NCBI RefSeq assembly: GCF_000238055.2
Contig: NZ_KE148312.1
Coordinates: 1,484,501 to 1,548,500, forward strand
DNA length: 64,000 bases
Origin: Oribacterium parvum ACB1
GTDB taxonomy: Bacteria; Bacillota; Clostridia; Lachnospirales; Lachnospiraceae
Reading direction: 5' to 3'
The number at the start of each line of letters is the position of its first letter. Positions within the stretch are counted from its first letter, which is position 1. The position numbers and the translations under genes were made by a program. The notes under the pieces are model-generated. The model saw only the letters and a program-made list of their open reading frames with translations. It was not told the origin of the DNA and ran no database searches. Below are positions 35,833 to 44,940 of this stretch, in pieces.

Positions 35833-38196
35833 ATGAATCAAAAGGTTCTGAAAACAATTGAATATACGAAGATTATTGCCATGCTGAAGGAGGAGGCCGA
35901 CTCTTCTCTCGGAAAGGAGATTGCGGAAGCGCTCCTTCCTTCTTCCGAGCCGGAAGAGGTAAGGAAAAGTCTTTTGGAAACGGAGGATGCGGAGAATCGG
36001 ATTCGCTTAAAGGGGCCTCTTTCTTTTAGGGGAATGACGGATATTCGCCTTTATTTTCCAAGAATCCGGCTTGGCGCAGCCCTCTCCATTGCAGAGCTTT
36101 TACATGTGGAAAAGATTTTGGAATTTGCGGAAAAGGCCAGGGATTTTGCGGGAGAGACGGAAGATTCGCTTTCCGTCTATTTTCGGGCTCTCTCTCCCTT
36201 GGAAGAAGTAAGGAGAGAGTTTCAGCGCGCCATCGAGTCGGAGGAACGGCTTAGTGATGACGCCAGTAAGGAACTTTCGGAGATTCGCCGTAAGGAGAAG
36301 GGAATCGAAGGAAAAATCAGCGATGAGCTGAACCGAACTTTAAATGATAAGCGGTCCATGCTGCAGGAAGGCGTCATTACCTTGCGAAACGGCCGTCATG
36401 TTTTTCCGGTTAAGGCGGAGTATAAGAATGCCTTTCACGGAATTGTCCATGATGAAAGCAGTACCGGGGCTACCCTCTTTATGGAACCTTTAAGCATAGT
36501 CCAGCTGGAGAACAGCCTGACAGAGCTGCTTTCTTTGGAGAAGAGGGAGGTGGAGAAGATTCTTCTTGCCTTATCCCTTCTTTTGCAGCCGGAAATCTCT
36601 GCTTTACAAGAAAATGTGGAGTGCATTGCACATCTTGATTTTGTATTTGCCAAGGCGAAGCTCGGAAAGAAAATGGAAGGAATCCGCCCGACTGTTTTGG
36701 AAGAGAAAAAGGTGAGTCTCCTTGATGCAAGACATCCATTGATTCCAAGAGATAAAGTGGTTCCGATTTCCATTCATATCGGAGAGGGATTTCGTCTTCT
36801 TGTGATTACCGGCCCGAATACAGGCGGAAAAACGGTCTGTCTAAAAACGCTGGGACTCTTACAGTTAATGGGGCAGGCAGGCCTTTTGATTCCTGCTTTT
36901 CAGGGCTCCTCCATTACCGTGTTTAGGGAAATCTTTGCGGATATCGGAGACGAGCAAAGTATAGAGCAGAGCCTTTCCACGTTTTCTTCCCACATGACCA
37001 ATACCGTGAAAATACTGGCAGAGGCGGATGCGGACAGTCTTTGTCTTTTTGATGAGCTTGGTGCAGGAACGGATCCGACGGAGGGAGCCGCTTTGGCACT
37101 GGGGATTTTGCATGACCTCTTCCAAAGAAGAGTCACAACTGTTGCGACTACCCATTATGCGGAAATCAAACTCTACGCTCTTTCTGAGGAAGGAGTGGAA
37201 AATGCTGCCTGCGAATTCGATGTAGAAAGTCTTCGCCCGACCTACCGTCTGCTTATCGGTGTGCCGGGAAAGTCCAATGCCTTTGCGATTGCAAAGAAGC
37301 TGGGACTCAGTGATGCGATTATAGAGGATGCGAGAGGCAGAATCGGAGAGGAGGATCTGCACTTCGAGGACCTGATTGCCGACTTGGAGGATACAAGGCG
37401 ACTTGCGGAACGGGAAAAGCTCGAGATTGAGCAGTATAAGGAAGAGGTGGAAAGGCTGAAAGCGAGAGCCAGAGAATCCACCAAGGGAATCGAAAAAGGC
37501 AAGGATAAGATTTTAAATCGAGCGCGAGAAGAGGCGGCAAGGATTCTTGCCGAGGCAAAGGAAACCGCAGATGAAATCATTAAAGAAATAAAGAAGAAGG
37601 AAAATGGCGGTTTCGGCTCTTTAGAGGCGGAGCAGCTTAGAACCAAGCTTAGAAAGAAACTGGAAGAGAATCAATCTGCCTTAGGAGCGCAGACGGTAAA
37701 GGGGCCTTCTCAGACTATTTCCCTGAAGAATCTCGCCTTGGGAGATAAGGTAAGACTCCTCAATATGCACGGCGTAGTGGGAACTGTTACGGAGCTTCCC
37801 GATAAGAGCGGGATGTTTACAGTCAGCGCAGGAATTCTCCGCACGAAGGTATCTGCAAAAGAGGTGGAATTTATTCAGCATAAGGAAAAGGAAGCTCCTA
37901 CTCGAAATCAAGGGAAGACCGCGGGACTTGGAAGAGCGAAGGCTATGGGGATTTCTCCGGAAATCAATCTTATCGGGAAAATGACTGCCGATGCCCTGCC
38001 GGAGCTGAACAAATATTTGGATGATGCATTTTTGGCGAAACTCCCGCAGGTACGAATTGTACATGGTAGGGGAACCGGAGCGCTTCGGAAAATGGTGCAT
38101 GAATGTGCCAAAAAGAATAAGCACATCGAGTCCTTCCGTTTGGGAGAATACGGAGAAGGTTCCGATGGAGTGACGATTGTATATTTTAAGAAGTAA
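35833..38196 (+). CDS. mutS2: MutS2 protein
   Basis: A 787-residue MutS2, an ATPase linked to suppression of recombination and, in Bacillus subtilis, to rescue of collided ribosomes. Walker A is GPNTGGKT near 325-332, Walker B is LCLFDELGAGTDPTEGA, and the ABC-type signature is SLSTFSSHM. A long charged coiled coil covers about 510-610. The C-terminal Smr nuclease domain has VRIVHGRGTGALRKMVHE near 740. Length and domains are complete. Confidence 0.96.
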   Translation: MNQKVLKTIEYTKIIAMLKEEADSSLGKEIAEALLPSSEPEEVRKSLLETEDAENRIRLKGPLSFRGMTDIRLYFPRIRLGAALSIAELLHVEKILEFAEKARDFAGETEDSLSVYFRALSPLEEVRREFQRAIESEERLSDDASKELSEIRRKEKGIEGKISDELNRTLNDKRSMLQEGVITLRNGRHVFPVKAEYKNAFHGIVHDESSTGATLFMEPLSIVQLENSLTELLSLEKREVEKILLALSLLLQPEISALQENVECIAHLDFVFAKAKLGKKMEGIRPTVLEEKKVSLLDARHPLIPRDKVVPISIHIGEGFRLLVITGPNTGGKTVCLKTLGLLQLMGQAGLLIPAFQGSSITVFREIFADIGDEQSIEQSLSTFSSHMTNTVKILAEADADSLCLFDELGAGTDPTEGAALALGILHDLFQRRVTTVATTHYAEIKLYALSEEGVENAACEFDVESLRPTYRLLIGVPGKSNAFAIAKKLGLSDAIIEDARGRIGEEDLHFEDLIADLEDTRRLAEREKLEIEQYKEEVERLKARARESTKGIEKGKDKILNRAREEAARILAEAKETADEIIKEIKKKENGGFGSLEAEQLRTKLRKKLEENQSALGAQTVKGPSQTISLKNLALGDKVRLLNMHGVVGTVTELPDKSGMFTVSAGILRTKVSAKEVEFIQHKEKEAPTRNQGKTAGLGRAKAMGISPEINLIGKMTADALPELNKYLDDAFLAKLPQVRIVHGRGTGALRKMVHECAKKNKHIESFRLGEYGEGSDGVTIVYFKK

Positions 38197-38246
38197 GATA
38201 GTAGCTATCGTTCAACCGGCAGTATTTCATCCGTGTTGTTTCTAAA

Positions 38247-38282
38247 AGCAGGACAAACAAAAGGTCAAACAGAAGGACAAAA
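38247..38282. repeat. three tandem 12-bp units
   Basis: Three 12-bp units with core AGGACAAAC or AGGTCAAAC (38247-38282), between mutS2 and the two-component system. Confidence 0.65.
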
Positions 38283-38371
38283 AAGAAGAACACGACGGAA
38301 GAAAGTCTCTCATACAGGGTGTGGCTTTGGCTCGACTGTGACAGAGGAGCAGCTTAGAAGATGGAGGAATT

Positions 38372-39106
38372 GTGGCAGAAAAACAAAGAATTCTAATAGT
38401 AGATGATGACAGCTCCATTGCGGAACTTATATCTTTGTATCTGGAAAAGGAGTGCTTCTCCACAACAATTGCGGAGGATGGAGAAGAGGCATTAAGTCTC
38501 TATGAAAAAGAGGGGGCAGACCTTTTGATTTTGGATTTGATGCTTCCCGGGATTGACGGATATGAGGTTTGCAGACGGATTCGCGCGAGCTCGGATGTAC
38601 CGATTATCATGCTTTCCGCAAAAGGAGAAACCTTTGATAAGGTACTCGGCTTGGAGCTGGGGGCGGATGACTATATTTTAAAGCCCTTTGACACTAAGGA
38701 GCTCGTTGCCAGAGTAAAGGCCGTGCTTCGTCGTTTCCAGCCGGGAAGAAAGCAGGGAAGCTATGAGCTTACGGAGTCAGCAGATAGCGAAGAGCAGTTG
38801 CAAAAAGGAAAATATATTGCCTATCCGGATCTGGTTGTCAATCTAAGCAACTATGCGGTGCACTATCAAGGAAAATCCATTGATATGCCGCCGAAGGAGC
38901 TGGAGCTTCTGTACTTTTTGGCCAGTTCTCCGAATCAGGTTTTTACTAGGGAACAGCTTTTGGACAATATCTGGGGCTATGAGTTTGCGGGAGATTCCCG
39001 AACCGTGGATGTGCATATCAAGCGCCTTAGAGAAAAGCTTCCGGAAGGAGCGGATTGGGAGATTTCCACGGTTTGGGGCATTGGATATAAGTTCAGGGTA
39101 GGGTGA
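38372..39106 (+). CDS. OmpR/PhoB-family response regulator
   Basis: A 244-residue response regulator. The receiver domain has the acidic pocket VDDDSS (residues 10-15), phospho-acceptor Asp55 in LLILDLMLPGIDGYE, and Lys near 105 in YILKPFDTKEL. The C-terminal winged-helix DNA-binding domain contains FTREQLLDNIWGYEFAGDSR and VDVHIKRLREKL. The start is GTG with ATGGAGG upstream. It overlaps the histidine kinase gene by 4 nt (GTGA), so the two form one signalling pair. Confidence 0.95.
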   Translation: MAEKQRILIVDDDSSIAELISLYLEKECFSTTIAEDGEEALSLYEKEGADLLILDLMLPGIDGYEVCRRIRASSDVPIIMLSAKGETFDKVLGLELGADDYILKPFDTKELVARVKAVLRRFQPGRKQGSYELTESADSEEQLQKGKYIAYPDLVVNLSNYAVHYQGKSIDMPPKELELLYFLASSPNQVFTREQLLDNIWGYEFAGDSRTVDVHIKRLREKLPEGADWEISTVWGIGYKFRVG

Positions 39107-40521
39107 AGAGCTTGAGAAAGCATTTGTTTATTAAATTTTTACTGGTCTACCTGGTCTTCTTTCTACTTGCCTTATCCTTTGTCTCCTTCTACGGAGGAAC
39201 TGCACTTCAGCATTATTTCTATAATACGGAGGGAAATGCGCTTTATAAGGAAGTGACGAGAATCGCCAATTATTACTCGCAGGAAGAGAATGGAAAGCTT
39301 TCCATCAGCGGACTGAGCAGTGAAATGGAAGGAAATATCCATAACAAGGCATGGGGCTGGACACTCATCAGTCCGGAGGGGGAAATCCTTCTTCATTATG
39401 GGCCGGAGAAAATCAAGGGAGAAAAAATAGCCGACTTTCATGTCGCGGAAAAGGGAGATAAAACCTATTACAGCGGAGATTTGCAGGGAATGCTTACGGA
39501 AGAACAACTCATCAGTAAGGCTCCGATACGCAGGAATTTTCAGAATCTTGCTTATCTCTACCTCCACATTCCACTTTCGGAAATAGAAGAAAAAAAAGAA
39601 GGGGCGATGGAGATTTTATTTGAGGTTTTCGTGCTCACTTTTATCTTATCTTTTTCCGTTTTCGCTGTATTCTATTTTTTCGTCTACCGACCGCTTCGGA
39701 AAATCACGGCAGGAGCCGTGCGCTATGCTGCCGGAGAATATCTTTATCGTATTCAGGTTTCTTCCGAAGACGAAATGGGATACCTTGCAGATACGCTAAA
39801 CTATATGGCGGAAGAGATTCAAAAGTCGGATGACTATCAAAGACAGTTTATTGCGAATGTTTCCCATGATTTCCGGTCGCCTCTGACTTCCATAAAAGGA
39901 TACTTGGAAGCGATGCTGGACGGTACCATTCCGAGAGATAAGGAAGAAAAGTATCTTGAACGCCTGATTATGGAGACGGATCGACTCAGTAAGCTTACAC
40001 AGTCGATGCTGAGCTTGAATAAGCTGGATGAGGGCGGGAATCTGAATCGGAGTAATTTTGACATCAATAGAATGATTCGAGAGGTCTGTAGCAGCTTTGA
40101 GATGCAGTGTGCTAAGAAGAAACTGCAGTTTTCTCTGGTTTTTGCGGAGAAAAAGGAAATGGTTTACGGAGATTATCCTAAGATTCAACAGGTTCTTTAC
40201 AATCTCTTGGACAATGCGGTGAAATTTTCCAAAGAAGGAACGGAAGTCATCGTGAGGACGGAAAGAAGAGGAACGAAGGTCTTTATTTCGGTAAAGGACC
40301 AGGGAATCGGAATACCGAAGAAGGACTTACAAAAAATATGGGAGCGCTTTTACAAGACGGACCTCTCCAGAGGAAGAGATAAACGGGGAACGGGTCTGGG
40401 ACTAAGTATTGTGAAGAGTATTATCACGGCCCATAATGAACATATAGATTGCATATCCACGGAGGGAGTGGGCACGGAATTCAGCTTTGCACTCCCCATG
40501 TCTTTAAAGGAGGAGGCATAA
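39103..40521 (+). CDS. sensor histidine kinase
   Basis: A 472-residue membrane kinase. One membrane helix at about 10-32 and a second at about 170-192 enclose an extracytoplasmic sensor of about 135 residues. HAMP follows, then the HisKA dimerisation domain with the phospho-accepting His in FIANVSHDFRSPLTS near 253. The ATPase domain has an N-box (QVLYNLLDNAVKFS), a G1 box (VKDQGIGIPKKDLQ) and a G2 box (GTGLGLSIVKSI). The start is GTG overlapping the response-regulator stop. The next gene, 3 nt later, encodes an HtrA-like protein, suggesting an envelope stress circuit. Confidence 0.94.
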   Translation: MKSLRKHLFIKFLLVYLVFFLLALSFVSFYGGTALQHYFYNTEGNALYKEVTRIANYYSQEENGKLSISGLSSEMEGNIHNKAWGWTLISPEGEILLHYGPEKIKGEKIADFHVAEKGDKTYYSGDLQGMLTEEQLISKAPIRRNFQNLAYLYLHIPLSEIEEKKEGAMEILFEVFVLTFILSFSVFAVFYFFVYRPLRKITAGAVRYAAGEYLYRIQVSSEDEMGYLADTLNYMAEEIQKSDDYQRQFIANVSHDFRSPLTSIKGYLEAMLDGTIPRDKEEKYLERLIMETDRLSKLTQSMLSLNKLDEGGNLNRSNFDINRMIREVCSSFEMQCAKKKLQFSLVFAEKKEMVYGDYPKIQQVLYNLLDNAVKFSKEGTEVIVRTERRGTKVFISVKDQGIGIPKKDLQKIWERFYKTDLSRGRDKRGTGLGLSIVKSIITAHNEHIDCISTEGVGTEFSFALPMSLKEEA

Positions 40522-40524
40522 TCC

Positions 40525-41748
40525 TTGGAAGAGAAAGACTTTATAAAAGAGAAAATAGTGGGACAAAAGGGAAGCTGGAAAAAGAGAGGGAAAAAAGTGA
40601 TTTTACTTTTTCTTTCCGGCATGATTTTCTCCCTTGGCGCATTTTTGACGGCAGCATTTCTCTTTCCTCTTCTTCCGAAGACGGAAAAAAAGAAAGAGAA
40701 GGAAACAGTGGCCTTCTCGGAATCGGAAAGCACGGAACTAGAGAGCAGTACGGAAGAAACGGAAGCCATTGAAGATGTGGTTCAATCCGAAATTCAGAAA
40801 TTCGACTTCCCTATTTCTGCCTATGACAGCATGATGGGAAACCTGAAGAATATAATTCAGGAGGGAGAAAAGTCCCTTGTGGATGTAGAGATTTCCAGTG
40901 GAGGAGCGGATCTGCTCACGAAGGAAAAGAAGCAGGGAAACGGCATTATTCTGGAAAAAACCGGAGATTCCCTATTTGTCTTATTTCCTTGGAATAGCGA
41001 AGAAGGAGAGGAATATCGGATTCACTTTTTCCGGGAAAAAGAAGTGGAAGGAACAAAGGTTTCAGAGAGTAAAAAGGACGGAATTCTGATTTTATCCGTG
41101 CCTCTTAGTGCATTTAATGAGAAGGAGATGGAAAAGCTCAGTCTCATTCCCAGAGGGAATTCCCGTCTTTTGCAAAGGGGCGAGACCTTAATCGGTATCG
41201 GAGCTCCGAGCGGGAAGCTGTATTCGACCGTCTTTTCCTATGTATCGTATCTTTCTTATGAGGAGCCGGCTATAGACGGAATCCTTGAGGAAATCGAGCT
41301 GCAGTTAGCAGAAAAGGGAGAAGGAAATATCTTTTTTCTGAACACTGCCGGACAATTGGTCGGTTTTGCAAGGGGAAGTGAGGAAAGCTATCCGCGAATT
41401 ACAGGTTTATCCGATTGCTTGGAGTATTTGGCACGTTTAAGCAACGGAAATGCTTTACCGTATCTGGGGATTCGCGTGCAAAACACGACTAAAAAAATGG
41501 CGGAGCTTGGGATTCCGGAGGGAATCTATATCTCGGAGGTGGAAGAAGGGAGCCCTGCTTATAATGCCGGCATCCAACCCGGAGATGTGTTAAAGAAGGG
41601 AAACGGAGAAGAATTAAGCAGTGTAAAGACCTTTCAGGAAGCCTTGCTTAAGCAGAATCCGGGAGAGATTTACCGAATCGCAGTTCTCCGCTATAATGGG
41701 AAGGAATATGTGGAACTGGAGTTTTCCTGTCCGCTTGGGACAAGGTAG
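40525..41748 (+). CDS. HtrA/DegP-like PDZ protein lacking protease motifs
   Basis: A 407-residue membrane-anchored protein: basic N-terminus, one helix at about 26-48, an acidic linker, a domain threaded like a trypsin-type HtrA core (GNGIILEKTGD, LIGIGAPSGKLYSTV), and a C-terminal PDZ domain from about 325 (YLGIRVQNTTKKMAELGIPE, GSPAYNAGIQPGDVLKKGNG). The usual catalytic serine motif GNSGGPL is replaced by FFLNTAGQLVGF, and no TNNHV-type His motif is seen. It is therefore probably an inactive binding or sensing homologue. The start is TTG at 40525 with AAGGAGGAGG upstream. It is directly behind a two-component system. Confidence 0.8.
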   Translation: MEEKDFIKEKIVGQKGSWKKRGKKVILLFLSGMIFSLGAFLTAAFLFPLLPKTEKKKEKETVAFSESESTELESSTEETEAIEDVVQSEIQKFDFPISAYDSMMGNLKNIIQEGEKSLVDVEISSGGADLLTKEKKQGNGIILEKTGDSLFVLFPWNSEEGEEYRIHFFREKEVEGTKVSESKKDGILILSVPLSAFNEKEMEKLSLIPRGNSRLLQRGETLIGIGAPSGKLYSTVFSYVSYLSYEEPAIDGILEEIELQLAEKGEGNIFFLNTAGQLVGFARGSEESYPRITGLSDCLEYLARLSNGNALPYLGIRVQNTTKKMAELGIPEGIYISEVEEGSPAYNAGIQPGDVLKKGNGEELSSVKTFQEALLKQNPGEIYRIAVLRYNGKEYVELEFSCPLGTR

Positions 41749-41760
41749 GAAGGAATGTAT

Positions 41761-42747
41761 ATGAGTGAAAATATCCCTAACCCTAATCGTTTTATCGAGA
41801 ATTTTAGGGATGGCACAAGAGTGAACAATGTGTATCTGGTGAAAATGAAGAACACGGCACTCACAAAAAACGGAAAGGAATACCTGAATGTAACCTTGCA
41901 GGATAGGACCGGAACAATCGATGCGAAGATCTGGGATCCGTTTTCACCCGGAATTGCCGAGTTCTCTACGCTGGACTATGTCTATGTGGAGGGCAACGTT
42001 GCATTGTATAACGGTGTGAATCAGCTAAGTATTCAAAGACTTTCCGTTGCAACGGAAGGAAGTTTCTATCCGGAAGATTTCTTGCCGGTTTCCAAGCGGG
42101 ACAGGGAGGAAATGAAGAGGGAATTCTATGCTATGATTTCCGCTTTGGAGAATCCATTCTTAAGGAAGCTTTTAGAGAGTATCTTTGTGGAAGATAAGGC
42201 TTTTATGCAGGAGTTTTCTTTCCACTCTGCGGCAAAAACCGTGCATCACAGCTATGTGGGCGGCCTTTTGGAGCACACCTTATCCGTGGCCAAACTATGT
42301 CAATTTTATGCAGAGCACTATCCTGATTTAAACAAAGATATTTTGGTTTCCGCAGCACTTTGTCATGATATCGGGAAAATGAGGGAGCTCAGTGAATTTC
42401 CGAGAAATGATTACTCGGACGAGGGACAGCTTCTTGGTCATATCATGATCGGTTATACCATGCTTTCCGAGAAAATTGCCTTGATTCCCGATTTTCCGAA
42501 TGCGCTTCGCTCGGAATTTCTGCATTGCATTCTTTCTCATCACGGGGAACTGGAATTCGGCTCTCCGAAGAAGCCGGCTACTATGGAAGCTTTGGCCCTT
42601 GCCTTTGCGGACAATACGGATGCCAAACTGCAAACCATGCGGGAGTTTATCGAGCAGGGAGAGAAGTCCGGAAAGGCGAAGGAAGGGAATGGTTGGATCG
42701 GATACAATAAGCTCTTGGAGAGCAATGTGAGGAAGAGTATGTTCTAA
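41761..42747 (+). CDS. yhaM: 3'-5' exoribonuclease YhaM family
   Basis: A 328-residue protein with an N-terminal OB-fold (VTLQDRTGTIDAKIWDPFSP) and a C-terminal HD domain with VGGLLEHTLSVAKL, ALCHDIGKMRELSEF and LSHHGELEFGSPKKP, the YhaM arrangement. YhaM trims RNA 3' ends and also acts on single-stranded DNA. An ATG at 41755 is only 1 nt from the GGAAGG ribosome-binding site, so the ATG at 41761 (7 nt away) is preferred. It follows the HtrA-like gene closely and may share its transcript. Confidence 0.92.
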   Translation: MSENIPNPNRFIENFRDGTRVNNVYLVKMKNTALTKNGKEYLNVTLQDRTGTIDAKIWDPFSPGIAEFSTLDYVYVEGNVALYNGVNQLSIQRLSVATEGSFYPEDFLPVSKRDREEMKREFYAMISALENPFLRKLLESIFVEDKAFMQEFSFHSAAKTVHHSYVGGLLEHTLSVAKLCQFYAEHYPDLNKDILVSAALCHDIGKMRELSEFPRNDYSDEGQLLGHIMIGYTMLSEKIALIPDFPNALRSEFLHCILSHHGELEFGSPKKPATMEALALAFADNTDAKLQTMREFIEQGEKSGKAKEGNGWIGYNKLLESNVRKSMF

Positions 42748-42789
42748 GCTCCCCTTGTCCACTGCCATGTACTCATAGATGCAATAATA

Positions 42790-42934
42790 GAAAAAAGTAT
42801 TATAGTATTTTCATAAAGACGCTCTCGCTCGATTCCGACGCAACGGTACTAAGCATCAAACTTCGCGGTGCTCGTTTTCTGCAAGTACCGGCGTCTCCAT
42901 ACGCTTTATTCCAATACTATCAATACTTTTTTTC
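42790..42934 (+). repeat. structured core-and-arm element, copy 2
   Basis: A 145-nt element behind yhaM. Arms pair AAAAAAGTATT with AATACTTTTTTT, AGTATT with AATACT, ATAAAG with CTTTAT, and GACGC with GCGTC. The core carries ACGCTCTCGCT, CGGTACTAAGC and GCAAGTACCGGCGTC. It ends in a T-run and so may also act as a terminator. Confidence 0.85.
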
Positions 42935-42979
42935 TTAAAATACATAAATATTCATTCATGCATTAGAAAGGACATTGCT

Positions 42980-44707
42980 TTGATTCAGATTTTCTTAGAT
43001 GAGGCTTTGTTTCCGTTTGAGAGTGATATTCGAGAGCTTTGTAAGGCTTTTTATCCGGGGGAGGATTTTCAGCTGCATACGCCGGAGGGTGTGCGGCTTA
43101 TGGAGACGACGCAGGAGGAGAAGAATGCCTTAAAGCGTGCGAAAGAGCAAAAGTCTGCCGTGCCCGTAAACAAGAAGAGCTTAAAGCGGAAAGATGCGGA
43201 AAAACAAAATCGAATTCTGACAGAGGAGGGGATTTCCGACCCTTCTCTTTTCCGTCTGTCCTTGGATTTACGGGGAGCAGAGCTATCTTTTAGCGGAAAG
43301 CGCACAAAGGATAAGTCGATTGTGAAGGCGTATCTTTACCGAATTTTAGAAGAAAAATGCGGGCGGAGTCTTCCTTGGGGGGATTTGACAGGGATTCGTC
43401 CGGTCTCTCTTTCCGGGAAGCTCCTGGAGGAGTTGGAAGAATTGACAGAGCCGGAAGAAAATCAGGAAAAGACGGAAGAAGAAGAACGCTTTTATACTGC
43501 CCTAAAGGACGAATACTGCTTGGAGGGGGAAAAGGCAGAACTCTTACATTTTCTTGCTATACGAGAAAGGAAGATTTTACAGAGAGCAGAGGAGAAAAGC
43601 GGAGTAAAGATAAAAGACGGCTTCAGCATTTACATTCATATTCCCTTTTGCCCGAGTAAATGTGCATACTGCTCCTTTCTTTCTTCCCCGATTGGGCCTT
43701 TTTCCGACTGTATTCCGGAGTATCTCGATAAGATTTCCGAAGAGCTGGATTTTGCACTCTATGAAATGGGAGAAAAGCGCGGAAAAACACTGCAAAGCAT
43801 CTATATCGGCGGAGGAACACCGACTGCCCTTCCTCCGAAAGAATTGGAAGCCTTACTTCTTTTAGTGGAGAAAAAACTGTTGAGCTCGCCGTTTTCCAAG
43901 GTACTGGAATACACGGTAGAGGCAGGTAGGCCTGACTCTTTAACGGAGAATAAGCTCGCCCTCTTAAAAGCACACAGCGTGGACCGTATTTCCATTAACC
44001 CGCAGACCTTTCGACAGGAAACTTTGGATTTAATCGGAAGAAAGCACAGTGTCGAGTCTGTGGTGGAGCGTTTTTATGAAGCAAGAGCTCTGGACTTTGA
44101 CAACATTAACATGGATCTCATCCTAGGACTGCCTTCAGAAAGGCTTTCCGATGTGGAGGAGAGCCTTCGAAGGATTCATGCACTTTCTCCGGATAATCTC
44201 ACAGTACACTCTCTTGCGGTAAAGCGTGCCGCGAAGTTGAAAACGGAGGAAAACAAGTACAGGGGTGCTTATCAGGCAGGGGCGTCTTCCGAGGAATTTC
44301 CGCTGGAAAGAGAGTTTACCCTCTCTTATATCCCTTCTTGGAAGAAGAGAGAGAGTCGGAGCGAAATGGAGTGGATGATGCTTTCCGCCATGCAGACCGC
44401 AGAGGAACTGTCTTTATTTCCCTATTATCTTTACCGGCAAAAAAATATGGCGGGAAATCTGGAAAATATCGGTTTCAGTAAAGAAGGGAAGGAGTGCCTC
44501 TATAATATTTTCATGATGGAAGAAAAGCATACGGTTTTCGGAGTCGGGGCAGGAAGCTCTTCGAAAATTCTCTTCGGAAACGGAAGACTGGAAAGAGTGG
44601 ATAACGGAAAAGACTTCCGCTCTTACATGGAGCATTTTGCGGAATATCAGGAGAAGAAGCGGAGGGTGCTGGAAGAACTCCGTGTATACAAAGAAAAACA
44701 AGATTGA
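42980..44707 (+). CDS. hemZ: HemZ-type coproporphyrinogen dehydrogenase, radical SAM
   Basis: A 575-residue radical SAM protein. An N-terminal extension of about 215 residues precedes the motif IHIPFCPSKCAYCSF, whose three cysteines (CPSKCAYC) bind the 4Fe-4S cluster; the core then has YIGGGTPTALPPKELEALL and INMDLILGLPSE. This layout fits HemZ of Firmicutes, annotated as oxygen-independent coproporphyrinogen III oxidase. Since haem synthesis genes are not in the window, and HemW-like proteins share the core, the reaction remains uncertain. The start is TTG at 42980. Confidence 0.85.
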   Translation: MIQIFLDEALFPFESDIRELCKAFYPGEDFQLHTPEGVRLMETTQEEKNALKRAKEQKSAVPVNKKSLKRKDAEKQNRILTEEGISDPSLFRLSLDLRGAELSFSGKRTKDKSIVKAYLYRILEEKCGRSLPWGDLTGIRPVSLSGKLLEELEELTEPEENQEKTEEEERFYTALKDEYCLEGEKAELLHFLAIRERKILQRAEEKSGVKIKDGFSIYIHIPFCPSKCAYCSFLSSPIGPFSDCIPEYLDKISEELDFALYEMGEKRGKTLQSIYIGGGTPTALPPKELEALLLLVEKKLLSSPFSKVLEYTVEAGRPDSLTENKLALLKAHSVDRISINPQTFRQETLDLIGRKHSVESVVERFYEARALDFDNINMDLILGLPSERLSDVEESLRRIHALSPDNLTVHSLAVKRAAKLKTEENKYRGAYQAGASSEEFPLEREFTLSYIPSWKKRESRSEMEWMMLSAMQTAEELSLFPYYLYRQKNMAGNLENIGFSKEGKECLYNIFMMEEKHTVFGVGAGSSSKILFGNGRLERVDNGKDFRSYMEHFAEYQEKKRRVLEELRVYKEKQD

Positions 44708-44840
44708 CAAAAAAATAACTAGCAATTCATAGGCGTTTAGCCTATACTAACTTCGGGCGGGATATTCTTTCGAAAAGTTATTCTTCGGAATTTCCTGTAT
44801 TTACTATATGATGAAAGACCTTACCAAAGCATATACGTTT

Positions 44841-44876
44841 AACGAGTGTCGTGCGTGAATCGTGTGATATCCCGTT
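44841..44876. repeat. 36-nt palindrome, family copy
   Basis: AACGAGTGTC at the left, GATATCCCGTT at the right, exactly 36 nt. It is not directly behind a T-run. A short hairpin ATAGGC/GCCTAT lies upstream near 44730. It lies in the hemZ-ldh spacer. Confidence 0.6.
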
Positions 44877-44940
44877 TCCGGACTTTGGATAGGGCAAATT
44901 AAGGAAATAGAGAAAAAGGGATGAAAGGGAAGGAGAAGAG

